This document shows positions 1-11,778 of a stretch of DNA of 64,000 nucleotides, in pieces (positions within the stretch are counted from its first letter, which is position 1; every line of letters starts with the position of its first letter). Location: the NCBI GenBank assembly GCA_002221725.1, contig NJFT01000131.1:1-64000 (forward strand). The letters are read 5' to 3'. The stretch is from Scedosporium boydii. Its lineage: Eukaryota; Ascomycota; Sordariomycetes; Microascales; Microascaceae. The notes under the pieces were generated by a model. The model saw nothing but the letters and a program-made list of their open reading frames with translations, made no database searches and had not been told where the DNA came from. Position numbers and translations under genes: made by a program.

Positions 1-3000
1 TGGTGGATTTCATGTTGGATTTCATGGTGGAATCTTGTGATGTCGAAGATGTTCGATCAGTTTCTGAAGAAAAATTGTTAGTAGGTGTAATATTACTGTT
101 TTTAGTATTTGTATTCTAGTAGTATTCGTATATATAAAATACTAGTGGTAATACTTACATAGTACTTACAAGGGTTGGGTGGGGCAGTGGCGTCAATTTC
201 TCGTACTAACATTTAAACCCCCGGGACAGGTTTATTGCAAGGCACGCGCTAGTGTACCTTGTAGCTTACTCCAGTGGAGCGGAGATGACAAGAGAATCGT
301 GTAACACTCTCGAAGATTGTATTGTACCTCAGCGCGTACCTCAAGATGCAAGTACGAAGTACGCTGTGCTCCCAATCTCGTCCCAGCTGCAATTTCCTAA
401 GGATGGAAGTATTGGGTAGTGAATGCTGACAGTCAAACTGCAAACAGATCGTCGAGGTATCCAAGAGTACGAAGTACTTCATACTTGTGCTCAGGAGCCA
501 GCACGTAAACTAGTTTTGCTCGCACCTGCCAAGATCGCGGATGATGCGATGCCCCCATCAGGATGATTGAGTGAGATTTTATCCGGGGCGGAAGGAGACA
601 ATCAGATCTGTCTTATCATCGAGGATCAAGGTTGGGCCCCTCAATGTTAAGGGTACCCAATATTATGAATAACATCGCCTCAATTTGATCGCCTCAACAA
701 CCTATTCTTGCTGTCCAAGTATGTGGTTTATTACACTACTTCCTACATCAAATCTGCCAAATATTTCACGTTCCACTTGTGACTCTGAGCTCCAGTTGTT
801 GCTTACGCGAACCCAACCTTCTCCACTCTCTCCAGGCAGTGGTCTTGGTTGACTCCAGCATCCGTCGGCATCGTCCACTCGCTGACTCCGCGTCGTTCCC
901 CACGTCAAACCCTTCATGCATATTGGTTTGCCACGAGCCGCACTGATGCGACAGGCCCTTGCTAACCTAGCCAGGAGCCAGGAGCCAGGCCAACCCGGGC
1001 CAGGTGCCAAGTGGTGACAATTCATGGCATTGTGCGCGATCAACGAGAACCAGCCATAGCACCCAACTAACCAGGTTCATCCAGGTTCCAGGGACCCGAA
1101 TTAGACATCGGCCCGCCCGTGTGGATAAAGGCCTCCAAAACTTAACACAGATCAATCCATGTTGTCGATCCACACAAGCCTGGGCAGACAAGACACTAAG
1201 ACAAAGCAACAACACATATCGCGCCCATATTCGTCCGCGTACGAAGTGCTGGCAGCAAGGGAGGTCTATTGATGGGCATTGTGACAACGATCAAGGCACC
1301 CAACTAGTCGTCGGACTTGGGAAGCACCATTCTCATTACGCCCAAGTCCCTGACACGAGGTCATGAAGCCATCGATGATGCAGTCATAACACGTTGCACG
1401 CTGCGAGTCTTATATTGCTGTCTTTCCCCTGCCTGCGGCAACGCAATGCAATTGGGAAAACTAAGGAGCAGGACTGATCGTCGCACTGCGCTCAAGGGTC
1501 CAACCATTGTCTCTCACGAGTGATGTGAAGCCAATTGCCGGCCTTGGCGTATGAGGGAAGAAACAGTGGTTGTTTTAGACCAGTCTCTAATGATGCAAGG
1601 GAATGACAGAGAAGCAATGCCTCAAGTTCTCAGCCATGGCTGCCAGAGGCTGTGTGTCCCAGACAAGCACCGACATGGGGGTGCCTGAATGTCTTTCCGT
1701 CTTGACCCAAAGCTGCACCACACTACAATAAACTTCATTGTGCTGCCTCCCTCCCGAAACTCAAATAAGGTTGCCGACCCCTAGAGTACCGCCCGCAGAT
1801 CTGGAATTTTTGAAAGAAGCCTCTTTTCATGCTGCATTGTGCTCCAGCCTCTTGACTCGAATATTCTCCAAAAAGACACCTTCTGGGTGCGAAGCTCTCC
1901 AGAAGCTCTCATCGCTCTCTAATGCTTCTTGTTCTCGCTTTCGTCGCCCTCAGGTTTGGAGGTACTATTCGGCGCTTGTAAGGCGTCGACGGCTTCGACC
2001 GGCCGGTTACTCCACTCAGCCTCGGCAAGGTTGTTGTATGGCCCGTGTCTAGCTGGTTCATCGAGCCACCTACACATCGGCTCCGACAAGGTCCCCTCAC
2101 GGCCCTCTGAAAGCCTCTGAGGCTCCGCTTGCCCGTACGGATCTTGCTGATGCCGTGAACGCTGTACTCGGACGACCGAGTCCTGGCCATTTACGGCTGC
2201 ACTTTGGGTGGAAGTGTCTGCCAGCGCACTGCAGGTTAGCTCCTCATCTCCTGAAGCTGGAGGCCCTCTCGTCCTGGACAGGAAAATACCTTGCTTGGAG
2301 GCGTGCCCTCCGATTATCTTTTGGTCCGATTGTCTGGTCATGGTCTTCCTTGGAGGAATGCAAGCAAAGTAAGTTATGTGAAGGACAGAGCCAGAGCTAA
2401 AATGGCTTCCTGGTTATGGATGGATGGTTTGTCCTATCGAGATGTATCGATCAGCTGGGAGGCTTCTCCATTTCCTTCAAGCGGGCTAACATCGATGAAT
2501 ATATACGTCTCCGGATGGGGAAGAAGAAGGACACTTCCACCAACTGAATCCACCCCTGTCTTTCCTCTGGTCGTGACTACGTGGAAAGGCTCCTCGCTGA
2601 TCGGCAGTTGCTGCATTTACATATCGTGTTTGTCATTGCTTGCCTCCGACTCAGCATCCACCATGAAGTATCCCTGACCGGTCCTTCAAGCATCTACTAG
2701 CGTAAGAGAGGATGTCATAACCGGTAGCCTATTCCAGGAGGTTCCGACATTGATCATGTTCCACGACCTCTCGTACAGCATCAATGCGGTGGGTTGGTGG
2801 AGATTTGGTCCCTGATGCCTTCACGGAGCCTCTGTTTGACGTTTGAGTGCACCACAAAAACAAGCCAAGTCGTCATCGACCTAGCACGAGCTTTCGTTAG
2901 GAGCGAAATCCACGCCCCCGTGTCCTGACCGACACTAACAGCTCCTCGCTGCCCCCTCTCATCGAGAGCAGCCACACCTAAGCGAGATGTCTAACAAATG

Positions 3001-5856
3001 TGGGGTGTGATACATTCAACGATGGTTGCCCTTCACCGAATGATATCGAGGAATGCGGGACGGAGAAAACGATCCGGAGATTCGACTCTCGATGAGCCCG
3101 GTCGAGTTTTGCATGACTTCCCTCACCAAAGTCTGGCACCCTCAGGTCGGACTATGGCGGAGAGCAAGCACTCGCAAGCTGGTCTTGTTTCTTCTCGTTG
3201 ATACTAATGCAGGTTTCCATCAATGCCAAAGCCATTCATGCATATGCTTGTCTGGTATGGACTAATTTCATGCCACATTACATCATACAGAGGAGGTTTC
3301 TGATTTCAACACACGAGATGAAATTTTAGTTGCAAACGACGCGGTGTTACCTGAGAGCCTCTCCTCCTCCTCCTCTTTCAGCCGTTGTGTGACGTGAGAG
3401 GTTGTCTGCTTTTTTTCTCGAATCCTAGCTATCAAGCAGGTCAGCTGGACTTGAGCGCAAGCACTAGATTTCTCCTCCTTCTACCCTGTCTGAGTTGATT
3501 TCCCTTTTTCTGACCGACCTGCGGTTACCCGCATACCTCAAACATCTAGTCTGCTTTTCCACGGTATCCTGGCTGCCTTTTTCTTTCCCGGCAACGCCGG
3601 AAAATCGAGAGACACGGTGAAGGTGCCAGTTGCCCCTAGAGTAGGAGGCCGGTGCTCGTCATATTCTCTCTCTCTTCTCTCTTGGCCCCGCGGTATTCTC
3701 GGATACCGAAGAAGAAAAACAGGTTGCCTCCATGTCCGGATATGAATACCAATGGAACGAGCGGAACTAGGGTGCTTCCAGCTTCAAGTTCACATCCGGT
3801 GGAATAGTTTTCCCCGCCTACAGGTGCATTCGACCTCAAGAGTGTTGGCTCGGTCAAACTATACAGACCTGGAAGCTCCTGCTCTTGGTCAGATATGGGA
3901 AAAGAAATCGCATGTGGTATCTGGTTTGTCCCATGCATGGATATGGACCTGCTAATTTCCCTCCCAAACCTTCACCCTTGTATCCATCAGGCTCTTTGAG
4001 TAAAAGTGTGGCCGTGGCCCTCCCAACTTCGATTCTATGCAAGAGGAAGTTTTACCAAGACGTGTGGGTCTCACAGTCACTTCTCAGATTTCCTGAACAT
4101 CCTGGCCAGGGGAAATGTGAAAGGTGAGATGGACCGACCCTCGACTTATACGTCTGAACATTTGGAATCATCCAAGCTAAGCCCTCCAAGAGCAGGAAAA
4201 GGAAAAAGCGACACCTGCAGATAGCCAGCGGATTCACCCAGCAGCCCCCGTTAAATCGGGCGAGATGACTCCGCCTCCCCACACCGAGTTTCGGTCTCTT
4301 ACATTTGCATCTGGGGAGGAGAGCGCCAAGCGAGGCTGAGTGCAATTGTGTATCCACCACACTCCAGTGTAAACCTGGGGTGCTTCCATGCGCGAATGGA
4401 CGTAGATTAGAGAAGGGATAAGGGCGCAAAGCAGAAACGGGTTTTTTTTTTTTTTTTTTTGGGTATCATTTGGCGGGAAGGCAAAGTTGATAGACAGCTT
4501 CGTTTGGAGGGAGAATGTAATAGTAGTTTCCGCCGCCTTCTTTACACCTACTGAGTTGTGACCTGGAAACCTGGATCGTAAGAAGTCCTCGGCATCTGGT
4601 AAGTCCGAATCCCTCTGCCCGGTACGTGGACTTGAGCCACCTTACAGCGAGTAGCCGAAGAAAGCCCAGCCACATAGAATCAGATATCCCAAGCCGGCCA
4701 AGTGAGTGTCTGGTTGCACAGAGGAGTGTAACACATCCTCCAGCCATCTCTAGTTTGGCCGAACCTAGGCATCATGGAGTTGGTACTGGTCCTCCGTCAG
4801 ACTGCGAAGGGTTTCCCGAATATGAAGCACGAATTTAGGTTAGCGGTCGAATTCCGAATAGATTGATCAAATCATCACCATTTTAACCAGCCTATTGTAC
4901 AATATTTCCTTTCCATCGGCCATCCTACATGTTAAACTCCAGATGCCCTGGGGCTTATCATTACCCTTATCCTGGCCCATTTCCCCATTTCCTTTATATA
5001 CCGTCAAACCCTCTATCTTCCTTAACGCCAACCGGAACATTTCCGATTACAATCCATTCGATAGCTCATAGACCCGGCGAGGACTACAAGATACGTTGAT
5101 CCCCAGCAGTCCTCGCCAGTAGGTAGTACGCCAAAGCCCTCTTGCCCTCCATCTAGATATATCGAAAACATGCAGCGCCTCCACTGAGGCACCAAGGCGC
5201 CGAGCACCGAGTGGCATCTTAGGGGTCTTGCCCCATCACGAACCATAATCCGTCGGGTCTTGCAACATCTTCCGCCTGCGCGCCGCATGCTCCGCCGTTG
5301 ACTTCGGGCCAAGTTGAGAGGATCGTGCGACGACGGGCGCATGGGACTCAGGCCGAAAACCTGTTGTGCAGCAAACATCCCTGGTTGTAGGCAAAAGAAA
5401 TTTGAAGCAACAAGTCCGTCGCAAGGCTTCCATGGCGCGACAAGCTCCCGGGAATAGCTGGGCCAGATCGCCCCCGAAGACACGCAATTCTTGCCCTCAA
5501 TGTAGAGTAGCCTGGTAGCTTAAATCGTGTTCGCCCTCCAAGTAAGCCTCTTGCCCATCTCAGCGAGACGCATTTCGCTAGAGGTGGCACTAAATAGTAT
5601 CCAGTTTTATGCAAGGCGTAATTCAGTTCCTTCATCTCAATGAACTGTATGAATAAGGCATTCGCTCAACCAAATTTGGCCGGGGGGAGGATGTCGATCG
5701 CTTCGGCTAAGGCTGTCGTTTTAGCGCTCAAAGGCCCCGGCCGGCTCGCTAAAACTCGTTTTGCATCCCCTTTTCTAATGAAACCGGAGAGAGGATGGGG
5801 GTAAAAGAGCCCGCCGACTCGGGGAACCTCGGAGATTCGGGTATCCAAAGTCACAG
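1..5856. other. Gene-poor region
   Basis: I see no supportable gene here. The first 180 bases are AT-rich. Open frames are short, overlap on both strands and lack recognisable domains. The longest ATG-started one is about 140 codons on the minus strand at 1919-2341; it is polar, low in hydrophobic residues and matches nothing I know. There is a 20-base T run near 4441. Copies of the motif GTACGAAGTAC or close variants lie near 351, 466 and 1239. The last part contains the 3' flank of the minus-strand transcription factor gene that ends at 5857. Confidence 0.5.
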
Positions 5857-8231
5857 TTAAATACCCTCCCACGTCCCAGCAAACATGTCAATCAACCAAG
5901 AATCATGCTGTGTATCCAGCAACTGCTGAAACTCGGCCATATTCACATTAGCAGCCGTCGTAGCAGCGCCCTCAGCACGCGCAGCCGCCACACCGACCTG
6001 CTCGAGCGCCTGCGCGCACGAGAGGCGCTGATTCCTCACGAGCTTCGCCGCGCGCGTAAAGTTGTCCTCCTCTTCGAGGCCCGCGCCGTCCATGCCGATG
6101 ACGACGGGCACCTGGGCGATGTTGTCGGCGCAGCGGTCGAGGAGATCGAGGAGGTTGGCGGTGGAGCGGACGGCGGCGCGATCCCAGCCGGGGGTGTCGA
6201 GGACGCTGAGTCGGTAGAGGGTTTGGAAGCCGATGGCGAGGCCGCAGAATACGTTGAAGGTGATGCCGGCGTAGTCGGCGATGGGGAAGGTGAAGAATTC
6301 GTCGAACCAGCCTTTGACGGCGTGCAGGCAGTTGTAGAGGAGGTCGATGCGCGTTACGTCTGGGTTGTTGCCACTGACGACTGATGAGGGGCTAGCGTGG
6401 ATGATGAGTTCACGAATTGCTATCTCGACGGTTTGGCGGCTGATGCGTAGGATACCTGCCACGTGCGAAGTTAGCAAGCGCATGCCACGGCCGCACAAAC
6501 GTACGAGCTAGCTGCTAGGACCTTTGAGGCACACTTACGGGATTGGGCGATTTCAGGATCGGAAACACTGAGCATAATGTCCTGCAGCCTGTTGAGGAAC
6601 ACTTTAATGTGGAACGCCGGAGACATGTCGATGCTCTGGTCATGATTAGATTCGCTATTGGGAGTCCGCCACGGCGATTGAGATATGTCGTCAAGGAGCC
6701 GCTGCATCTGGACCTGCGCGATGAGAATCTGGTCCCGGGGTGTGTCTTGAGCCCCGTGGAGGGTATCCAGACACTGCTGAAGGAGGGGGGACCAATGCAT
6801 GGGGTTGGGTCGCTGAAGGAAGTTGGCGATGCTGGTGGGACGCACGCTTATTAGTACACAAAGTAACCGTCTGCCACAACAGGATTCGAAACAGGCAAAA
6901 CCTACGCTGAACAGACGACAAAGCATGCGAGAACAGCCCGACGCTCTTCATGATTTAGGTTCCTGGATACGAGGCCTCCGTGGCATCTGCCCGTGAAGGC
7001 GAATCTCGCGTCGCCTTTTTCCAACGTTATCGGTCTATCAAGGCCAAGGTCTCCGGCCATGGCCATTGCAAGATGACAGAACATCCAATTGAAGGGCTTG
7101 CCTCGCGCTTGATAGATCGACCTATACAGAAGCATAGGTGTGTAAGTTTAATCCGCCTCGTAACTAGCCTAGAAGAGCAGGTGCATTTACTTACCATGCG
7201 AGCATAGTGATGAGACCAAGCAAGAGGTCGATGCTCCGGTCGTTTGCCATAATAACCCTTTGGGATAATACCTCTCTAGCCTTATCGCCAATGGCATATC
7301 GTACCGACGTGACTTTGTGAGTACAAGCTAGAATGCACAAGAAGAAGAACGGACGCGAAGCCCTGAGGTCCCTCGCCGTCATGGTGTCGGGAATCGACAC
7401 GAACGGCATGTACGAAAGGTGAGTCTTCTTGAACATGTCGAGACACGACTCCATCTCTTCCATCGTCAAGTCATCCGGGCCGCCATGAGTGTGGCAACCC
7501 GGCGGTGAGTTGCAAGTCACGGAGTTAGACGCCGAGTGGGAGGGCGACAGGAGTCCTGTGGCGGCCGCCGCCCGTATGCTCGCGCACGAGAACGGGATGG
7601 CCGCCCGAACAGTGTCTGCGGTGTGGACATGGCTAACGGGGTCATGAGACGACCCGGGGCTGCCGTGAGAATGCGAGTGGCAGGGAGTCGGGGCGGGCTT
7701 GTCCTGCTGAGACTTGAGGAGAGAGACGAGGTCCTCGAGCTTTTCTTCGAGCTGAGCCGTCCTGGTTTGTCTCTTGGTCCCTCGCTTCCGCGTGTAAGTG
7801 GCAGGTAGACACGGCTTGCTCAGTCGATGGCATCTATAGCGGGAGCATCATTTAGTTTAATGTGTCGCCTGATCACTGGGGTAAACGAGAAGACTTATAC
7901 TAGGAGACGAAGAGTAGAACTGGGGCAGGAACGGAACATGTTGTATTAATGCAGCTTACCTTTCACAGCTCTGGCCGGGGCCTCGAAGGATACATCGACA
8001 TTTAGTCTTAACACAATTGGTACAAGCATGACCATACGGCGCCGGCCGCGGAGAATCTGTCGGCGCAACCGTAGTTGTCTGAGGCAGGGCCGGGGTTGGT
8101 CCGGGTTTGGCGGACGCCATCCTGCTGATCGTGGACATTCCCGCCGTCAACGGGTTTGGGAGGTGGCGGCTATTTGGAGTCTGAGTCTTGGCAAAGCAAC
8201 CTGAATGCTCCGGAGTTGGCGACATGCGCAT
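5857..8231 (-). CDS. Zn2Cys6 fungal transcription factor
   Basis: This encodes a 672-residue DNA-binding regulator of the fungal binuclear zinc cluster class. Five exons fit: 8231-7960, 7833-7195, 7121-6906, 6831-6539 and 6455-5857. Splice sites are good (GTAAGC, GTAAGT, GTAGG, GTAAGT donors; TACTAAT and TGCTAAC branch points) and the sum is a multiple of three. The cluster lies at about residues 70-99 with spacing CX2CX6CX8CX2CX6C (Cys 70, 73, 80, 89, 92, 99) and is itself split by intron 1. A short heptad-like linker rich in Leu and Glu follows at about 113-134, the usual dimerisation position. The remainder looks like the middle homology region of such factors (motif SYMPFVSIP near the start of that domain). 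Target genes cannot be inferred: no pathway genes are clustered next to it. The start is the first of two close ATGs (8231 and 8225). Confidence 0.9.
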
Positions 8232-8924
8232 CCGGGCTGTGTGTATGTGTGCCCGTGTGTGTCAAGAAGAAGTGAATTACTTATGTGACGTAGGAATCGG
8301 AATTGAGATGGACATTGAGGTTTAGCCAAAGAGGAAAGGGATGGGATTGGCATGGATCGGGAAGCCTTTTTGGAAGAAGGTGATGGATGGGGGCGTCGAT
8401 CGGGCCTCGGAACCGGATTTGGGGCTTAATTCCTGTTCTGACGTCGGATTGTGGGCGAAGTAGAAACCCGATATCCGAAGTCCGCATTCAATGTTTGAAC
8501 TCCTGGACATCCGCCGGCTGCTGTTAGCAGTTGCCTGTTAATGGACACCCGCGCAAGCCGAGTCAGAAATTCAAGGGGATGTGATAGATGAGTTGGAGAA
8601 GTATCGGAATGGGAATATGTGTTGCCAGTCCAGCTTTGGGAAATTTCGAATCCTTTTCTAGAGCAAGATAATGCGGCCACAATCGAATGAATTACGGTCG
8701 GCTCGGAGAGAGAAAACGTGCTCGATTCAAAAGGACAAAAGAAAACATAATCTACCTTCGCGCTGCCGCGATTCTATGCATGGTCCCATATGTATACGTA
8801 TGTAAAGAAAAGTATACAAAAGAAAGAAGAAAAGGAAGGACTCCCAGGTCTATGTACTTTTAGCAAGCAAAAAACTCCATTTCCATACCCACTCCGGTGG
8901 GGGCATTCCTCTTGCTCCTCGGCT
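8232..8924. other. Intergenic, factor promoter and Fmp32 3' flank
   Basis: This is the upstream region of the minus-strand Zn2Cys6 gene and the downstream flank of the minus-strand Fmp32-like gene. I see only short shadow frames. There is no obvious TATA box close to the factor start. Confidence 0.5.
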
Positions 8925-9756
8925 TCACATGAACAACCTCCAAGCACCAAGCATCAGGGCCGAGAAACCCGTACAAACACCAATGAGCCACTGCAACGAC
9001 TGAAACTTGACCTGCTCCAGTTTCTCCCTCAGCAGCGCGACCTCCTGATCGACGCGGGCCTCCGTCTCCTTCATCTTGAGCTCCTGCCCCAGGGCCTCCT
9101 CGCGGATGCGGCCCTTCTCGAGGTTGAGGTCTAGACGGACGGAGGCGAGGGTGCGGTTGATCTCGTCACGGAGGCGGGAGTTGAGCTTGGTGAGGTCGTT
9201 GTTGAGGCGGTCGTAGGTGGCGCGGGTGGTGTTGTTTTCGGTGGAGTCGGCGGAGAGGAGCTCGGAGCGGAGCTTGGCGAAGTCGACTTTTTGGGTGTAG
9301 GTTGCACGGGCGGCATCTTCGCGGGGGACCATTGTGCGGGAGAGGGTTTGTGTACTTTTGCGGGAGAAGAATTCGTATTTAGTTCGGGAAGAGGAAGGGG
9401 TTACGCGGGTAGGGAATTGGAGAAACGGAGGCAGTGGGAGGGGGGAGATTGGGAACTGACCTCTCTTCCATGACGTCGTTCAGGATCTTCATGAGACCGG
9501 CGGCTTGCTCCTCTGTGAAACCCTCATCTTTGAGCCTCTGGACGAATATGAGGGTGTCGAAGTGTTGGCCCTCTCGAGCCCGAGGCGGGGTGGTGTGGAA
9601 GGGTCTGGGGGAGTGTTGGTTGGGGAGAAATGACGTCAGGGACGAGAGCGGTGATAGTGCGCGGGCGTGTGAAGGGCGTGGATGTGACAGAGGCGATGTT
9701 CGTAGCGGTGTTATCGTGCGCGGCAAGGCCGCTATCCTGAGTATTGAGGCGGCCAT
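8925..9756 (-). CDS. fmp32: Mitochondrial Fmp32/MCUR1 (CCDC90) family protein
   Basis: This 241-residue protein belongs to the family of yeast Fmp32 and animal MCUR1/CCDC90B, inner-membrane proteins linked to cytochrome c oxidase assembly and, in animals, to the calcium uniporter. Two exons, 9756-9461 and 9354-8925, use a GTCAGT donor and a CAAAAG acceptor; the join restores the conserved stretch around SRTMVPRED and keeps frame. The N-terminus is rich in Arg, Ser and Pro without acids, typical of a mitochondrial presequence. Next comes the family signature HFDTLIFVQRLKDEGFTEEQA. The middle, about residues 100-210, is a long charged helical region (coiled coil). The C-terminus ends in a single hydrophobic segment, SLQWLIGVCTGFSALMLG, with almost no tail. 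The start at 9756 is the only in-frame ATG before the presequence. The family call is firm; which biochemical role applies in fungi is not settled by sequence. Confidence 0.9.
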
Positions 9757-10677
9757 GTCGAGATATTTGGCTGCGATGACTCTAAGTGGGATCACGGATG
9801 ATGGATGCTTTTGGGAGTTGGCGCAAGAGATTTCGGCCTGAGGCAGAATTCTCGATGTCTGCAATTATTTTCACCTGTTTCAGCTGACACCCCCTGGCTT
9901 GGCTCCAACGACGGAGGGCGAGAAGACCCCCATGGAGTCGCATGGAAGGGAAAGATACGCTGTTCCCCCATTCACAAGAGGAAGTTTCTTTTATCGTTTT
10001 CCTCTCCTTTTTTTTATCCATCGATTTCATCCTGCAAGAACTCTGACCCGGCGTCCTGTTGGTTCCTTGCTGTTAGATGTATGGCTTACACCCCCCTTGT
10101 GCCACCTCGATAGGGACTTCTGTTGTGTGTTCCTTACATTGGTCTTCGTTGATCAACCAATCTGGCGTCTCTCAGCAGGAGCTTCTGCGGCGGCTTCCAG
10201 GAAGAACTGGTTTCAGACCATTAGCTACTAACACCCATTTCTCTTCTAGGAAAACGGAGAATTCTGTGTCTGACGTCGTTCAAGCTAAGTCACTTCGTTT
10301 CTTATCCCTGTTTTGATCTGTTCTCGTTCTATCCAAAGTCGATCGAAGTCGCCCATTCCAATAATAGGTAGGGGCAAATCAAGTACATTCTGTTGCATTT
10401 TGTGTCGCCTAACCATGCCTTCGCAATATCTAAGCCAAGAATGAAACCAACATCAATGGCGACCGCCCCACACTGCGGACCAACCCTCCCCCCGGCCCCC
10501 GAGCAGCTGATTCATGTATGTCGCGGCATTTCCACATATTAATCATAGCACGTCTTTCTTGGGCTGCGGCGAATTTGCTCTATCAGTATAAACTCGTCTC
10601 ATGTAGGTGGACGGCACTCTGATACCACGGGTCAGGATGGAATTACCTCTTCGACATGCTCGCTCCGCACTGCATGA
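9757..10677. other. Intergenic, Fmp32 promoter side
   Basis: Upstream DNA of the minus-strand Fmp32-like gene and 3' flank of the next minus-strand gene. Only short open frames on the plus strand are present and none has coding character. Confidence 0.45.
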
Positions 10678-11778
10678 TTACCGATGACGGCGTGAGCTAC
10701 CATGTCCTCTATGTCGGCGTTGGAGGGGTGTAGCACGCTGCGGATCCTGGTTACGGCGGGTTTCTTCTCGTTCCTGATGACTATCATCGTCCGAACTATC
10801 TTCACTTTCTTCGTTTGATACTTGTCTCGTTCCCAAGACCCTAGGCTCGCCCAGCGTAGGTGGTGATTCTGTCAGTCCAATGCCTGACAGGATCGAGGCA
10901 AACAACCCCTGGGTAGGGGGAACAAAATGGCCTATGTCCTGAACATAGTGCCTCTGGTCCTCGGGCAAGTTGAGCCAGACGAATTCGCTATTGCTGTGAA
11001 TACGCCCTTCGATCACGAAATCTCCAATTTCTTCGGGAATTTTGAGTGCCTCGAAGATGAGGATGGGCTGGTATGCTGGTATCAAGAGATGCAGCTTGGT
11101 GGGACGGATTGGCTCCCCACGTCTCCGAGCTCGGCGCTCCTCCTTCTTGATACGGCGTCTCGCTGCTAACATAAAGATAAAGACGGTGTCGATCTGGTTT
11201 GTATAGCCGCAGAATTCCGGTCCTATCGGCCTTTCCTGCATAATGCGATAGAATCCCGGATACCAGTCATTGTCAGGGTGGTACACGAAGAACCAGTGAT
11301 CGGAGATGGAGTCGAGAGAGGTTTGCGTAATTCTTTCCTGGATCATGTCGTACACATATCCTGGGAAGTCCTTATGCGCAATAAGTGCCGTCTGGGCTGC
11401 GAGACTGGTTGCCATGTCCTTAAGACGAGCGTCAATGAGCCGGAGGACTTGAATCCCCTGGTAGGTGAGAACGAGGTTGGCCGCAATCCCCGTCACTATT
11501 GCAATCGAATTAAAATAGCCGAATATCTTTACAGAGTCGGCGAATGACTTTCCCATTACCTGCATTGATGGGATGAACTCCTTGGTCACGACGTCAACCT
11601 TGCTGGCCACGTCTTCCGCACGGCCCTTCATCTTGTTCAGGCCATAGGCCGTCAAGCCAGCCTGGACTGTTTTGACGAGTGGTGCAAGTTTTTTGGCATG
11701 TTTAACTGTAGTGCGGATAGCCTCCTTCCTTACTGTTTTGTTGCCAGCCATCCATCGCAGGATGAGCTGAGATGACAT
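10678..11778 (-). CDS. Uncharacterised protein with one hydrophobic segment
   Basis: This is a single-exon frame of 366 residues that I do not recognise. The frame is open further upstream but the first codon there is GTG; the ATG at 11778 is the likely start. The first 70 residues are basic (many Lys and Arg). A hydrophobic stretch at about residues 95-115 (IAIVTGIAANLVLTYQGIQ) could span a membrane or be a buried helix. The central part is rich in aromatic residues and contains a very basic run (RRRIKKEERRARRRGEP). The C-terminal 45 residues are disordered: first acidic (SNEESEDSSDDD), then Arg/His-rich. The length, ATG and absence of internal stops support a real gene. Helix-rich N-termini of this kind occur in fungal NLR-associated and HET-linked proteins, but I see no diagnostic motif, so no function is assigned. 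Confidence 0.65.
   Translation of the reverse strand: MSSQLILRWMAGNKTVRKEAIRTTVKHAKKLAPLVKTVQAGLTAYGLNKMKGRAEDVASKVDVVTKEFIPSMQVMGKSFADSVKIFGYFNSIAIVTGIAANLVLTYQGIQVLRLIDARLKDMATSLAAQTALIAHKDFPGYVYDMIQERITQTSLDSISDHWFFVYHPDNDWYPGFYRIMQERPIGPEFCGYTNQIDTVFIFMLAARRRIKKEERRARRRGEPIRPTKLHLLIPAYQPILIFEALKIPEEIGDFVIEGRIHSNSEFVWLNLPEDQRHYVQDIGHFVPPTQGLFASILSGIGLTESPPTLGEPRVLGTRQVSNEESEDSSDDDSHQEREETRRNQDPQRATPLQRRHRGHGSSRRHR

Noticed and set aside
702..1366. Several 60-120 codon frames on both strands
   Set aside because: They overlap each other, show no domain and no coding-like third-base pattern that I can see.
1919..2341. 140-codon ATG frame on minus
   Set aside because: Polar and low in hydrophobic residues, facing other frames in both orientations; no recognisable motif. 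Kept only as a remark.
5022..5483. 153-codon minus frame
   Set aside because: The first codon is GTG, and the Cys/Arg/Ser-rich composition fits random frame reading.
6543..6854. Plus-strand frames across the Zn2Cys6 gene
   Set aside because: Shadows of the minus-strand exons, which read through a full zinc cluster and domain.
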